Shown piece by piece: positions 28,380 through 37,417 of a DNA stretch of 64,000 nt. This DNA comes from JABAAE01 sp905480545. GTDB lineage: Bacteria > Planctomycetota > Planctomycetia > Pirellulales > Pirellulaceae. A program made the translations under genes and the position numbers. The notes below the pieces were generated by a model that was not told the origin of the DNA, ran no database searches, and saw nothing but the letters and a program-made list of their open reading frames with translations. The first letter of the stretch is position 1. Every line of letters begins with the position of its first letter. The stretch lies in assembly GCA_943788025.1 (NCBI GenBank), contig CALSOR010000011.1:62001-126000 (forward strand), written 5' to 3'.

Positions 28380-29195
28380 TTAGAATTCTTTCGTTTTGTG
28401 GTCAAAGATGCCGACTTCGTCTCGGACTTTGAGCAACTGCGCCAGTACGCTGATCGCCACTTCGGCCGGCGTATTATTTCCAATCGGGAAGCCAATTGGG
28501 CAGAAGACGGAATCGATTTTTTTGGAATCGATCTGCTTTTCAGACAATTCACGTCTGAGAACACTCGCTTTTTGTTTACTACCAATCACACCAATGTAGG
28601 GCGCCTTCCGCGTTGACAAAATTTCTGTCAGGACGGGCAAGTCGGCGGAGTGCCCTTTGCTCATCAGCACAAAAAATGTCCGTTCCGAAAATTCACCAAC
28701 CAAATCAGCGGGGTTGGCTACACATCGTTTACGTAGCTTGGGATGATCATCCAGTTTAGCGATCCAATCGGACCGTGGATCAATGCAAGTCACCTTACAA
28801 TTTAGCTTGGTCAACATCGGGATTAATGCTTGCGCGATATGCCCCGCACCAAACACCGCAATCGGCCAAACTGTTTGTCTATGAAATTCAAAGAATAGCT
28901 TTACTTCACCACCACAAGTCATCCCAATGTCGGACTGCAGATTCCAGGTCACCAAGTCATTGGTGATCCCTTCGTCCCCCGACAGGATTCGCTGCGCGTA
29001 ATCAATTGATGCGCCCTCAATTTTTCCGCCGCCAATAGTTCCAGCAACGATTCCCTGATCTGTAACAATGGCTTTGGCACCAATGATTTGGGGGGCACTT
29101 CCACGAATATCTAACAAGGTAATCGACGCAAACGACACTTCTTCGTCGAGCAATTCCTTTGTCACGCGAACGTGCTCCATGATATCATGCGTCAT
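28380..29195 (-). CDS. xdhC: XdhC-family molybdenum hydroxylase accessory protein
   Basis: About 271 residues from the ATG at 29195. The N-terminal XdhC/CoxI domain has GSAPQIIGAKAIV and GTIGGGKIEG (residues about 30-63). The C-terminal Rossmann domain has VFGAGHIAQALIPML (about 115-129), and YIGVIGSKQKA with CPIGFPIGNNTPAEVAISV near the end. XdhC binds molybdopterin cofactor and delivers the sulfurated form to xanthine-dehydrogenase-family enzymes. It is divergent from the MocA-type gene and the Mo hydroxylase subunits, which it presumably serves. Confidence 0.9.
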   Translation of the reverse strand: MTHDIMEHVRVTKELLDEEVSFASITLLDIRGSAPQIIGAKAIVTDQGIVAGTIGGGKIEGASIDYAQRILSGDEGITNDLVTWNLQSDIGMTCGGEVKLFFEFHRQTVWPIAVFGAGHIAQALIPMLTKLNCKVTCIDPRSDWIAKLDDHPKLRKRCVANPADLVGEFSERTFFVLMSKGHSADLPVLTEILSTRKAPYIGVIGSKQKASVLRRELSEKQIDSKKIDSVFCPIGFPIGNNTPAEVAISVLAQLLKVRDEVGIFDHKTKEF

Positions 29196-29322
29196 TTTCA
29201 ATAACCCTGTACTTTAACAATTCATTTAGGGTGTTGTTCCGCGATCCGCCGACATGCCACTGCCCGGGGATTATGAGTCACGACAAATCGCAACGCCCAA
29301 CGAGATCACCCTAACATTAAGC

Positions 29323-30007
29323 ATGGACAAAGCACCAGAACCAATTCACTCATCGACGGACCAAAAACGTAAATGTTACGCGATCATTCCGGCAGCAGGT
29401 AGAAGTCATCGAATGGGTACGTCGAAATTGCTGTTACCCTGGCCATCACCAAAACGCCCCAATGGTTTGGTGATTGAACAGGTCATCGAAGCGTGGACGC
29501 GGAGCAATGTTGCGAAAACAATAATTGTGATTCGAAAAAAGGACAAATCGGGAGTCATAGAGGCTTGTAAGAACCTGCCTGCTCACATCGTTTTCGCGGA
29601 TGAACCACCCGATATGAAGGCATCGATTCAAGCTGGCCTCAAATACATTATCAAGCATAAAAACCCCTCTCCGAATGATAGCTTTCTAATTGCGCCCGCC
29701 GATCTACCAACGTTATCCTCGCAATTGATAAACAGAGTTTTAGCGTTTGATCCAAACTTTTCGCAAATTGTGGGTACCAATATTCGGTGGCAAAAGAGGG
29801 CATCCCGTGCTTTTTCCCTGGAGATTTTATAACGACGTATTTCGCTTGCCGATCGATGCTGGTGTCAATCAAATCCTGGAAAAGAACAAAGAATCCGCGA
29901 TCGCTCTTCCCGTCGAAGAGCACCTACAAGACATTGACACGCCAAAAGAGTATCGGCGAGCGTTAAACGGATGGAAATCCAAAATCTCGAAAAATAATAG
30001 CACTTGA
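29323..30007 (+). pseudogene. MocA/MobA-like molybdopterin nucleotidyltransferase, frameshifted
   Basis: The first frame (to 29832) has the nucleotidyltransferase signature AIIPAAGRSHRMGTSKLLLP near the start and IAPADLPTLSSQLI in the middle. The second frame (to 30007) continues the family with VPIFGGKRGHPVLFPWRF, then IDAG and LQDIDTPKEYRRAL. Deleting one G from the run at 29772-29774 fuses them into about 228 residues of normal length. MocA makes the cytosine dinucleotide form of the cofactor used by xanthine-oxidase-family enzymes, such as the one encoded just downstream. The cause may be real inactivation or a sequencing indel. The ATG at 29323 is chosen over an earlier one at 29254 by family length. 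Confidence 0.82.
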
Positions 30008-30243
30008 AATTTTAAAAGAAGACAAAGTACCGCGATGCAATCGAAATTCCGCCTTTAAATATGGAGGATCACTCTTTTTGAAATGGCGGCACGCACGGTG
30101 CTGATTTAAATCGAGAGTTACATCCGCAGCATTGGACTAGATGTAGCCAAACTTTTCGGGATTGATCTATAATGACGCTCCGTGCGACGGTCGTCGCAAT
30201 TCAAAATTTGACTGCATCAAAATCCATGCATAGGTATTCCGTC

Positions 30244-30702
30244 ATGGCAACCATCAATGTCAACGGCAAGGTTCTCGAATTGAAGGACGTGCCCGACTCA
30301 ACACCACTTCTTTGGGTCCTTCGCGATCATCTCGGTTTGACCGGCACCAAATATGGTTGCGGCGTTTCCGAGTGTGGAGCGTGCACCGTTCATGTTGACG
30401 GTGAAGCGATCCAGTCTTGCATCACCGAAGTCGGCGACATCGGCGAATCAAACGTTGTCACCATCGAAGGACTTTCCGAAGACGGATCACATCCGGTTCA
30501 GAAAGCATGGGCGGAGCATAACGTTCCGCAATGTGGCTACTGCCAGGTTGGGCAAATGATGACCGCTGCAGCATTGCTCAAAGAAAACAACGACCCATCG
30601 GACGAAGAAATCGAAGAAGGCATGTGGAATATTTGTCGCTGTGGGACTTATCCTCGGATTCGTGAAGCCGTCAAAGCGGCTGCAAAGGAGATGAAGAAAT
30701 GA
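30244..30702 (+). CDS. 2Fe-2S subunit of a molybdenum hydroxylase (CoxS/IorA-like)
   Basis: 152 residues. A plant-type ferredoxin domain (CGVSECGACTVHVDG...SC, about residues 40-60) is followed by a helical domain with a second [2Fe-2S] site (CGYCQVG, then NICRCGTYPRIREAV, about 100-135). This is the small subunit of xanthine-oxidase-family enzymes and passes electrons from the Mo site. The ATG at 30244 is chosen over 30172 because the extra residues do not fit the family. It overlaps the large-subunit gene by 4 bp (ATGA). The absence of a FAD subunit gene is the IorAB-type arrangement. Confidence 0.93.
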   Translation: MATINVNGKVLELKDVPDSTPLLWVLRDHLGLTGTKYGCGVSECGACTVHVDGEAIQSCITEVGDIGESNVVTIEGLSEDGSHPVQKAWAEHNVPQCGYCQVGQMMTAAALLKENNDPSDEEIEEGMWNICRCGTYPRIREAVKAAAKEMKK

Positions 30703-33059
30703 GTAACTCACTTCGCGAATTAATTGACCAGAGCCGTAAAGCAACCGAAATTATTGCCGACGAATCCAACCAAAGTACCCCTAATTTTTCCAGACGAAAT
30801 TTTCTTGCGGGCGTTTCAACTGGCTCACTCGTATTGATGGGAAAAGTTGCCAGCGGACGCAACTCGTCCGAATCCAATTTGGCATTAGCCAATCCTAGTA
30901 AAGTCAGCGCAGCGTCTTTTGCGCCTGACTTGTTTGTTTCAATCGATTCCGACGGAACCGTCAATGCGTTAGTACACCGATCCGAAATGGGAACCGGAAT
31001 TCGCACCAGTCTTCCGAGAGTGCTTGCCGATGAATTGGAGGTCGATTGGGAAAGGGTCAAAATCCATCAGGCAAAAGGTGACAAAAAACTCGGTGATCAG
31101 AATACTGATGGATCGAATAGCATTCGTTTCTTCTTTAAGACCATGCGAATTGCCGGCGCTACCGCGCGAACCATGCTTGAAAAAGCGGCCGCAATCAAAT
31201 GGAGCGTAGATGCAGCAACATGTTACGCTGAAAACCACCAGATCAAACACATGGGCTCGAACAAGTCCATAGATTTTGGCGAACTGGTTGAAACGGCGAA
31301 GTCACTTGATGTACCAACACCTGATTCACTTAAACTAAAACCTCGCTCGAAATGGAAGTTCATTGGCAAGGACGCGCCGATCACTGACATGAAGGAAATT
31401 CTTACTGGAAAAGCGGTTTTCGGTATCGATGCGCGAATGGAAAATCAACTGTTCGCCGTGATTGCTCGCCCGCCAGTCGTCGGAGGAACGGTTAAGTCGT
31501 TCGATGCTACGCAGGCAAAAACAATCCCCGGCGTTGTGGAGGTCATTGAGTTACCACGATTCAAAGGCGCACCCATGTTCCAGCAACTTGGTGGAGTCGC
31601 AGTTTGTGCCAATAGCACATGGGCTGCTTGGCAAGGGCGCGACGCATTGGAAATCGAGTGGGAAGCGGGTGAAAACGAAACTTATAATTCGAAAGAGTTT
31701 GCCAAAGAACTGAAAGCAACCGTCAATAAACCCGGGGTTGCAATGCGCTCCGAGGGCGATGCAAAATCAGTGATCAAAAACGCAAGGAAAGTAATTTCTG
31801 CGGACTATTCCGTTCCGCACTTGTCACACGCCCCGATGGAACCAACATGCGCCGTTGCTGACGTCAAAACAGATGCCGTTGGCAGAGTTACATCGTGCCA
31901 TGTTCTCGCCGCAACACAAAATCCGCAGGCCGTTCAGCAAGCGGTCGGGCCAGCGATGGGCGTGCCAAACGATGATGTACTTGTCAACGTCACCTTGCTT
32001 GGATCGGGATTTGGTCGAAAGAGCAAGCCCGACTATTGCGTTGAAGCCGCGTTGTTGTCTCGACAATTGAAACGACCGGTGCACGTGACATGGACTCGCG
32101 AAGACGATATCAAACACGATTATTATCATGCGATCTCGGCCATTCATTGTGAGGCATCGGTCGACGATACCGGCAAACCAACCGCTTGGCTGCAACGGGT
32201 AGCCTACCCATCAATCGGTTCAACGTTTGCCTTAGGTTCTGACACACCTGCATCATGGGAAGCCGAAATGGGGCACACAGATTTGCCGTATTCCGTTCCT
32301 AACCTCCAGCTGGAAGTTGGCAAGGCGAAATCGCACGTGCGAACAGGGTGGCTTCGAGCCGTTTGCCATATCCAACAAAACTTTGCCGTTGCTTCGTTTG
32401 CGGATGAGCTCGCCGTTGCAGCGGGACGAGACCAGCTTGAGTTTCTTCTCGATCTACTGGGTAAAGATCGCAAGATTGATCTTAAAGCAGCAAAGCTCGC
32501 CAATCGAGGAGCGTCACCAATCGAGCACCCTTACGATATTGAACGACTGAAGAATGTTCTTCGCCGTGTCGCAAACAACTCCAACTGGGTTGATCGGAAA
32601 AGTTTGCCGAAAGGGCAGGGGATGGGCATTGCGTGTTGCAGATCGTTCCTTGGCTACACCGGTCACGTTATCCAAGTTGATGTCAAAAAAGATGGCAAGT
32701 TAGACATTTCCAAAGTTTGGTGTTCGATCGATTCAGGTACCATTGTTTCGCCCGACCGAGTGCACTCTCAGGTCGAAGGGGCGGCGATCATGGGAACTTC
32801 TCAAGCACGGTACGGAGAAATCACATTTAAAAACGGACGGGCCGTTCAATCAAATTATGACGACTACAAAGTCGCCCGAATGAGCGATTCACCAAAAGAA
32901 ATTTTTGTCGATGTTGTGGAAAGCAGTGCCGCTCCTGCAGGTGTCGGGGAAACCGGCATCGGTTCATTCGCACCAGCGCTTTGCAACGCAATCTATGCTG
33001 CAATCGGAAAGCGTTTTCGGGATTTGCCGCTGAAAAACCATGATCTGTCATGGTCCTAG
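30699..33059 (+). CDS. Tat-exported molybdenum-binding subunit (IorB/CoxL-like)
   Basis: 786-residue catalytic subunit of the isoquinoline 1-oxidoreductase/aldehyde oxidoreductase type. A Tat signal (SRRNFLAGVSTGSLVLMG) is near residues 27-44, so the enzyme is periplasmic. Mo-cofactor motifs include the GSGFGRKSKPDY region near 430 and the C-terminal GVGETGIGSFAPAL (about 747-760), whose Glu is the catalytic base. Substrates of this family are aldehydes or N-heterocycles; electrons usually go to a cytochrome. It overlaps the 2Fe-2S gene by 4 bp. Unlike the DMSO-reductase-type gene at 2773, its frame is unbroken. Confidence 0.93.
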   Translation: MSNSLRELIDQSRKATEIIADESNQSTPNFSRRNFLAGVSTGSLVLMGKVASGRNSSESNLALANPSKVSAASFAPDLFVSIDSDGTVNALVHRSEMGTGIRTSLPRVLADELEVDWERVKIHQAKGDKKLGDQNTDGSNSIRFFFKTMRIAGATARTMLEKAAAIKWSVDAATCYAENHQIKHMGSNKSIDFGELVETAKSLDVPTPDSLKLKPRSKWKFIGKDAPITDMKEILTGKAVFGIDARMENQLFAVIARPPVVGGTVKSFDATQAKTIPGVVEVIELPRFKGAPMFQQLGGVAVCANSTWAAWQGRDALEIEWEAGENETYNSKEFAKELKATVNKPGVAMRSEGDAKSVIKNARKVISADYSVPHLSHAPMEPTCAVADVKTDAVGRVTSCHVLAATQNPQAVQQAVGPAMGVPNDDVLVNVTLLGSGFGRKSKPDYCVEAALLSRQLKRPVHVTWTREDDIKHDYYHAISAIHCEASVDDTGKPTAWLQRVAYPSIGSTFALGSDTPASWEAEMGHTDLPYSVPNLQLEVGKAKSHVRTGWLRAVCHIQQNFAVASFADELAVAAGRDQLEFLLDLLGKDRKIDLKAAKLANRGASPIEHPYDIERLKNVLRRVANNSNWVDRKSLPKGQGMGIACCRSFLGYTGHVIQVDVKKDGKLDISKVWCSIDSGTIVSPDRVHSQVEGAAIMGTSQARYGEITFKNGRAVQSNYDDYKVARMSDSPKEIFVDVVESSAAPAGVGETGIGSFAPALCNAIYAAIGKRFRDLPLKNHDLSWS

Positions 33060-33561
33060 ATTGCCCATCCCTTGCAGAACCTCACAACTATCGGACCAGA
33101 TCTCGAAACATCTGGTCCAATCACGCCAATCTCCTGCGTCGTTGGTGCGATTCTTCGAAACAAAGCCCTCAATATTTCGCAACCACTCCGGCGCCACCTG
33201 ATTTCCATTGGTAAGTTCATCTGCGTAGCAGCGGCTTTCCAAATCCGACAGGTGCGAAAATCCAGTTTCTCAAGAAGCGCAACCCGTTGGGACGCAGCTC
33301 TGAAGTTCTATTTTCCATACGGAAACAGTCAAACAAACACTTTTCATTGCAAATGCAGACGGAGCAAAGTTGTCGAACATTCCTCCATCACCGCCGTTGC
33401 ATCTGGTCAGCGAAAATAACGTAGGGTCATTAAACATCGTTACCAGGCAATTTCGGACATGTGATGAAGTCGCGATTAAATTGAACGTCGACTATATTGA
33501 TCTTATGGACAAATCTTTATGACTTGCCACCGCATTCTATCGCACTCTCCAGGGCCAAACG
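33060..33561. other. Intergenic gap with a possible decayed minus-strand ORF
   Basis: A 502-bp gap between the Mo subunit and a membrane protein. The inverted repeat GGACCAGA...TCTGGTCC (33093-33118) could form a hairpin, but there is no T-run. A minus-strand frame ending near 33057 (with a segment ESRCYADELTNGNQV) looks protein-like and a frame change upstream could extend it, but I recognise no family and no start. I see nothing else firm. Confidence 0.35.
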
Positions 33562-34011
33562 ATGAACAACAATCCATCCACGTCTATACCTGTTTGGTTT
33601 CGCCTAGTTGCTGGCGCGGCAATTTTGTGGAACTTGATGGGCTGCGCTATATTTTTAAGTGATGTATTCGCCCTGGAATCGAACATTCAAACCTGGACCG
33701 AACCTCAAAAAGAATGGGCAAGATCAACGCCAAAATGGATCTATTTTTTATTCGCGATTTCCGTGAGCAGTGGCGTTGCGGGAAGCATCTTTCTCCTTTT
33801 GCGTCAGCCCTTATCGATAACTTTGTTGGCAGTTAGCTTCGCCACTGTGCTGGTACAGATGACCTATACCATGCTGATCGCTGGAGGCCTTAAAGTGATG
33901 GGGCCTTCCGGTGCGGTAATGCCGACGATCGTCGTCTTATTGGGACTGACATGGCTGTTGTTTTCTTTGTTTTCAAAACGAAACAATTGGCTTCACTCCA
34001 AAACCGAATAA
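33562..34011 (+). CDS. Small four-helix membrane protein
   Basis: 149 residues with four predicted membrane helices (about 11-33, 60-80, 85-107 and 115-137). The pattern VWFRLVAGAAILWNLMGCAIF at the start, a soluble loop with EPQKEWARSTPKW, then FLFAISVSSGVAGSIFLLLRQ matches a family of short bacterial membrane proteins often labelled sugar-transporter-like without biochemical proof. It stands alone between two intergenic gaps; no partner is apparent. Confidence 0.7.
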   Translation: MNNNPSTSIPVWFRLVAGAAILWNLMGCAIFLSDVFALESNIQTWTEPQKEWARSTPKWIYFLFAISVSSGVAGSIFLLLRQPLSITLLAVSFATVLVQMTYTMLIAGGLKVMGPSGAVMPTIVVLLGLTWLLFSLFSKRNNWLHSKTE

Positions 34012-34222
34012 CCATAACGTCATGTTTTCGCGTGATCAGCACTGGATGGATTGCTCGAAAATCAGAAAACTCGGATTGGGTGCAAAGCAATGCAAACTCA
34101 ATCAATTCAACCTTACCGACCAAGCCAGCGACAAGCTTCGAATTAAAAACACTGCCCTTACATTGAGATGGATTTAAATTCCACCGTTATACGGAGCAAT
34201 GGAACACCAATAATTATTGATC

Positions 34223-37200
34223 ATGGACATTCGGATTAACAAAACGGACAATCGTATAGCAGCCTCAGCAGACGGGGCACCTCAATCACCTCGCTTACCA
34301 ACAGTCGTGCGGCCACACAAACTGAAGGCAACTCAGAAACTCATCGTCACGGGCACGTTACTCGCACTTGGAGTAGCCGCAAGTGCTGAAGACGTCAACT
34401 TTTCTCGCGACGTTTTACCGCTGCTTTCTGATCGATGTTTTCATTGTCACGGACCAGATGAAGAAAATCGCAAAGCGGATTTGCGACTGGACTTAGAGTC
34501 TCAAGCGAAGGTCGATTCCGACGCTTTTGGACCGATTTCACCAGGCAATCTTTCCGAAAGTGAAGTTTGGAATCGAATCAATTCCACCGACCAAAACGAG
34601 TTGATGCCTCCACCTGATTCGCATCGCAAACCTTTGTCTGCAAAGGAAAAAGCGACGATACAAAAGTGGATACTCGACGGGGCAAGATGGGGGAAACATT
34701 GGTCGTTTGAACGGCCGGTTAAAGCAGCAGTCCCAGATATCGCCAAGCATCCGATTGACGCGTTCATTCGTCAAGCATTAAAAGACAAAAAGATCGCACC
34801 TAGCGAGAGAGCTCCCGTCCATACGCAATTGCGACGGTTGTCATTTAGCTTGATTGGCATGGCACCCACGCCGGAAGAACTGAAGCTGCTCGAAAAAAAT
34901 CCGTCGAACGAAAATTGGAATTCCACGATCGAACGTTTACTTGCATCTCCTCATCACGCTGAGCGAATGGCAATGTGGTGGTTGGATGCGGCTCGATACT
35001 CTGATTCTGACGGATTCCAAGGGGACGCCACTAGGCAGAATTGGCCTTGGCGAGATTGGGTGATCAGCGCTTTTCAAAAAAACATGTCGTTCGATGATTT
35101 TACCATCGAACAATTTGCAGGGGATTTGTTGCCTAACTCGACTGCTGAACAAATTCTTGCGACCTGTTTTCACAGAAATCATATGACCAACGGAGAAGGT
35201 GGGCGAGATCCCGAGGAATCCCGCATCGATTACGTGATTGACCGCGTCAATACGACTGGCACCGTTTGGCTTGGTTTAACACTAGGCTGTACGCAATGTC
35301 ACACCCATAAATTCGATCCAATTACGCATCACGATTATTATTCGATGACGGCGTTCTTCAATAGCATCGATGAAAATGGCAAAGCTGGAATGGGGGCCAC
35401 GCCCTACTTAAAATACCAATCCAAAGCCGTGACGGATCGTGTCGAAGAACTAACTCGTTTTGTAGATGCGTGCGAATCTGAAGAATCGTTAGTCAGGAAA
35501 AACGCTGAAAAACGGTTCGAAAACTGGTTGAAGGAAACGGTGAACAGCGACCATTCGCTGTATCAAACCTGGAGCATACCCGAGCCAACGGCTACCAGCA
35601 GTGATGGCTCGAAATTCCGAATCGAATCTGAAAACACCATTCAGACGTTTGGGCCATCGCCCCGGCAAGACGACTACCATATCTCACTCCCAATCCCTGA
35701 AGGCATGACTCAAATCAGCGGTTGGAGGCTTGAAGTGTTCCCAAACAACGAGCACGTCGATGGGCGATTTTCGCGTGAGGGCAACGGTGAATTTGTACTC
35801 ACAAGCGTTCGCGCGTTGCTAAAACAGAAAGGTACAAATACGGAAAAAGAACTTGAAATATCGAAAGCACTGGCTGATGTTGAGGCTAATCCAAGACGCA
35901 AAAGCAAATTATTTAGCGACTATTCCGCCATTGCAAAAACACTAAATGATGATGCTCGAAATGGCTGGACCACAGAAGGCGTAAAGAACGCGGCGTCCCG
36001 CATCGGCGTATTTGCTCTTGAAAAACCCACTGCCGTTCAGCACGGCGACCAGTTTGTCATACTGCTTCGGCATCGATCCAATATTGGAAACGCCAACATT
36101 GGACGTTTTCGTCTATCCATCACCTCGGAAGCGGGTGAGACCGTTGCTCGGGTCGACGGCAAATCCCCCATGAGTGAGCTATCACGACTTTCCACCAAAG
36201 ATATTGGCTCCGTGCCGAGTGAATTACGTTCGCGGCTGCTAAAACAATTCCTCCTAACCGATGTGGTTTACCAGGGCCATCTCAAACGCCTGAATACCGC
36301 GAAGCAACAGTTGAACGCAACGCGATCCAATGCAAAACCTCGTTCAGTAATGGTCCTGCGCGAGCGGAAAGATGCGCGGACGACCCACGTTCTCGTTCGA
36401 GGTGTTTGGGATGCGAAGGGTGACGAAGTTAAACCTGCAATGCTGCCTTCGATCTTAAAGTGGCCTGAGGAAAAATCACAATCTCGATTGGATCTTGCAA
36501 AATGGATTGTAGATCGGCAGAATCCGTTGACCGCCCGAGTGGTTGTGAATCATTTGTGGCAGATAATGTTCGGTGAAGGGATCGTGAGAACACCTGGAGA
36601 TTTTGGACTGCAGGGCGAATTCCCAACGCATCCCAAATTACTTGATTGGCTGGCCGTCGAGCTGATGGAAAAGGATTGGGACCTACGTCACATATTAAAG
36701 TTGATCGCGACAAGTGAAACCTATCGGCAAAGCAGCAACACCACAGCACAGCTACTTGCTGTGGATCCGCAGAATCGCATGTTGGCGAGAGCTTCCCGAT
36801 TCCGTTTGCCGGCGTGGATGATTCGCGATAATGGGCTTCGGGTTTCCAATTTACTGAACAGTGCGATTGGAGGGCCACCGGTTTATCCTTATCAACCCGA
36901 TGGAGTCTGGTCAGAAAACACAATGGGCCGGTTCCGTTATCAACCAAGTCTTGGACCGGCACAATACCGTCGTACACTTTATGCGTACTGGCGGCGTTCA
37001 AGTGCCCCAACATTCCTGTTTGATAATGCACAGCGGCGAGTCTGTGAGGTGAGCACCCGTCGCACCAACACACCGCTCCATGCCTTAACGTTGATGAACA
37101 ACAACAATTCGCTCGAAGCGGCTCGAGTACTCGCCGATAAACTTTCAAAACCCAATGGAGATTCTATCCCCAAACGAATCGGCATCTTGGCGACGCGGAT

Positions 37201-37417
37201 TCTCTCACGAACCTTGAGCAAGGAAGAGCTTCATGATATCGAGTCTGTTTTTCAGACTGCGTACGATTATTACAAGCTTCATACCGCCGATGCGACTCGA
37301 TTCACCATTGCAGGACAGCAGCGTCCTGTCGACGAAAAACGTGTCGCTGAAACGGCGGCGTGGATGACCATTGCCAATTTGATGCTAAACCTGGATGAGG
37401 CAATCACCTGTGAATGA
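34223..37417 (+). CDS. PSCyt1/PSCyt2/DUF1553 cytochrome-domain protein
   Basis: About 1064 residues of a planctomycete-typical architecture. After a cationic N-terminus and a hydrophobic export segment (about 40-57), PSCyt1 begins with FSRDVLPLLSDRCFHCHGP, whose CFHCH is a c-type heme site. PSCyt2/DUF1549 follows (HPIDAFIRQAL, and AMWWLDAARYSDSDG) and then a spacer; the last 270 residues are PSD1/DUF1553 (LTARVVVNHLWQIMFGEGIV, TPLHALTLMNN). These proteins pair with DUF1501 proteins, as here, and are predicted to act at the envelope; their function is unproven. The ATG at 34223 is preferred over a TTG two codons earlier. The downstream gene overlaps by 8 bp. Confidence 0.92.
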   Translation: MDIRINKTDNRIAASADGAPQSPRLPTVVRPHKLKATQKLIVTGTLLALGVAASAEDVNFSRDVLPLLSDRCFHCHGPDEENRKADLRLDLESQAKVDSDAFGPISPGNLSESEVWNRINSTDQNELMPPPDSHRKPLSAKEKATIQKWILDGARWGKHWSFERPVKAAVPDIAKHPIDAFIRQALKDKKIAPSERAPVHTQLRRLSFSLIGMAPTPEELKLLEKNPSNENWNSTIERLLASPHHAERMAMWWLDAARYSDSDGFQGDATRQNWPWRDWVISAFQKNMSFDDFTIEQFAGDLLPNSTAEQILATCFHRNHMTNGEGGRDPEESRIDYVIDRVNTTGTVWLGLTLGCTQCHTHKFDPITHHDYYSMTAFFNSIDENGKAGMGATPYLKYQSKAVTDRVEELTRFVDACESEESLVRKNAEKRFENWLKETVNSDHSLYQTWSIPEPTATSSDGSKFRIESENTIQTFGPSPRQDDYHISLPIPEGMTQISGWRLEVFPNNEHVDGRFSREGNGEFVLTSVRALLKQKGTNTEKELEISKALADVEANPRRKSKLFSDYSAIAKTLNDDARNGWTTEGVKNAASRIGVFALEKPTAVQHGDQFVILLRHRSNIGNANIGRFRLSITSEAGETVARVDGKSPMSELSRLSTKDIGSVPSELRSRLLKQFLLTDVVYQGHLKRLNTAKQQLNATRSNAKPRSVMVLRERKDARTTHVLVRGVWDAKGDEVKPAMLPSILKWPEEKSQSRLDLAKWIVDRQNPLTARVVVNHLWQIMFGEGIVRTPGDFGLQGEFPTHPKLLDWLAVELMEKDWDLRHILKLIATSETYRQSSNTTAQLLAVDPQNRMLARASRFRLPAWMIRDNGLRVSNLLNSAIGGPPVYPYQPDGVWSENTMGRFRYQPSLGPAQYRRTLYAYWRRSSAPTFLFDNAQRRVCEVSTRRTNTPLHALTLMNNNNSLEAARVLADKLSKPNGDSIPKRIGILATRILSRTLSKEELHDIESVFQTAYDYYKLHTADATRFTIAGQQRPVDEKRVAETAAWMTIANLMLNLDEAITCE

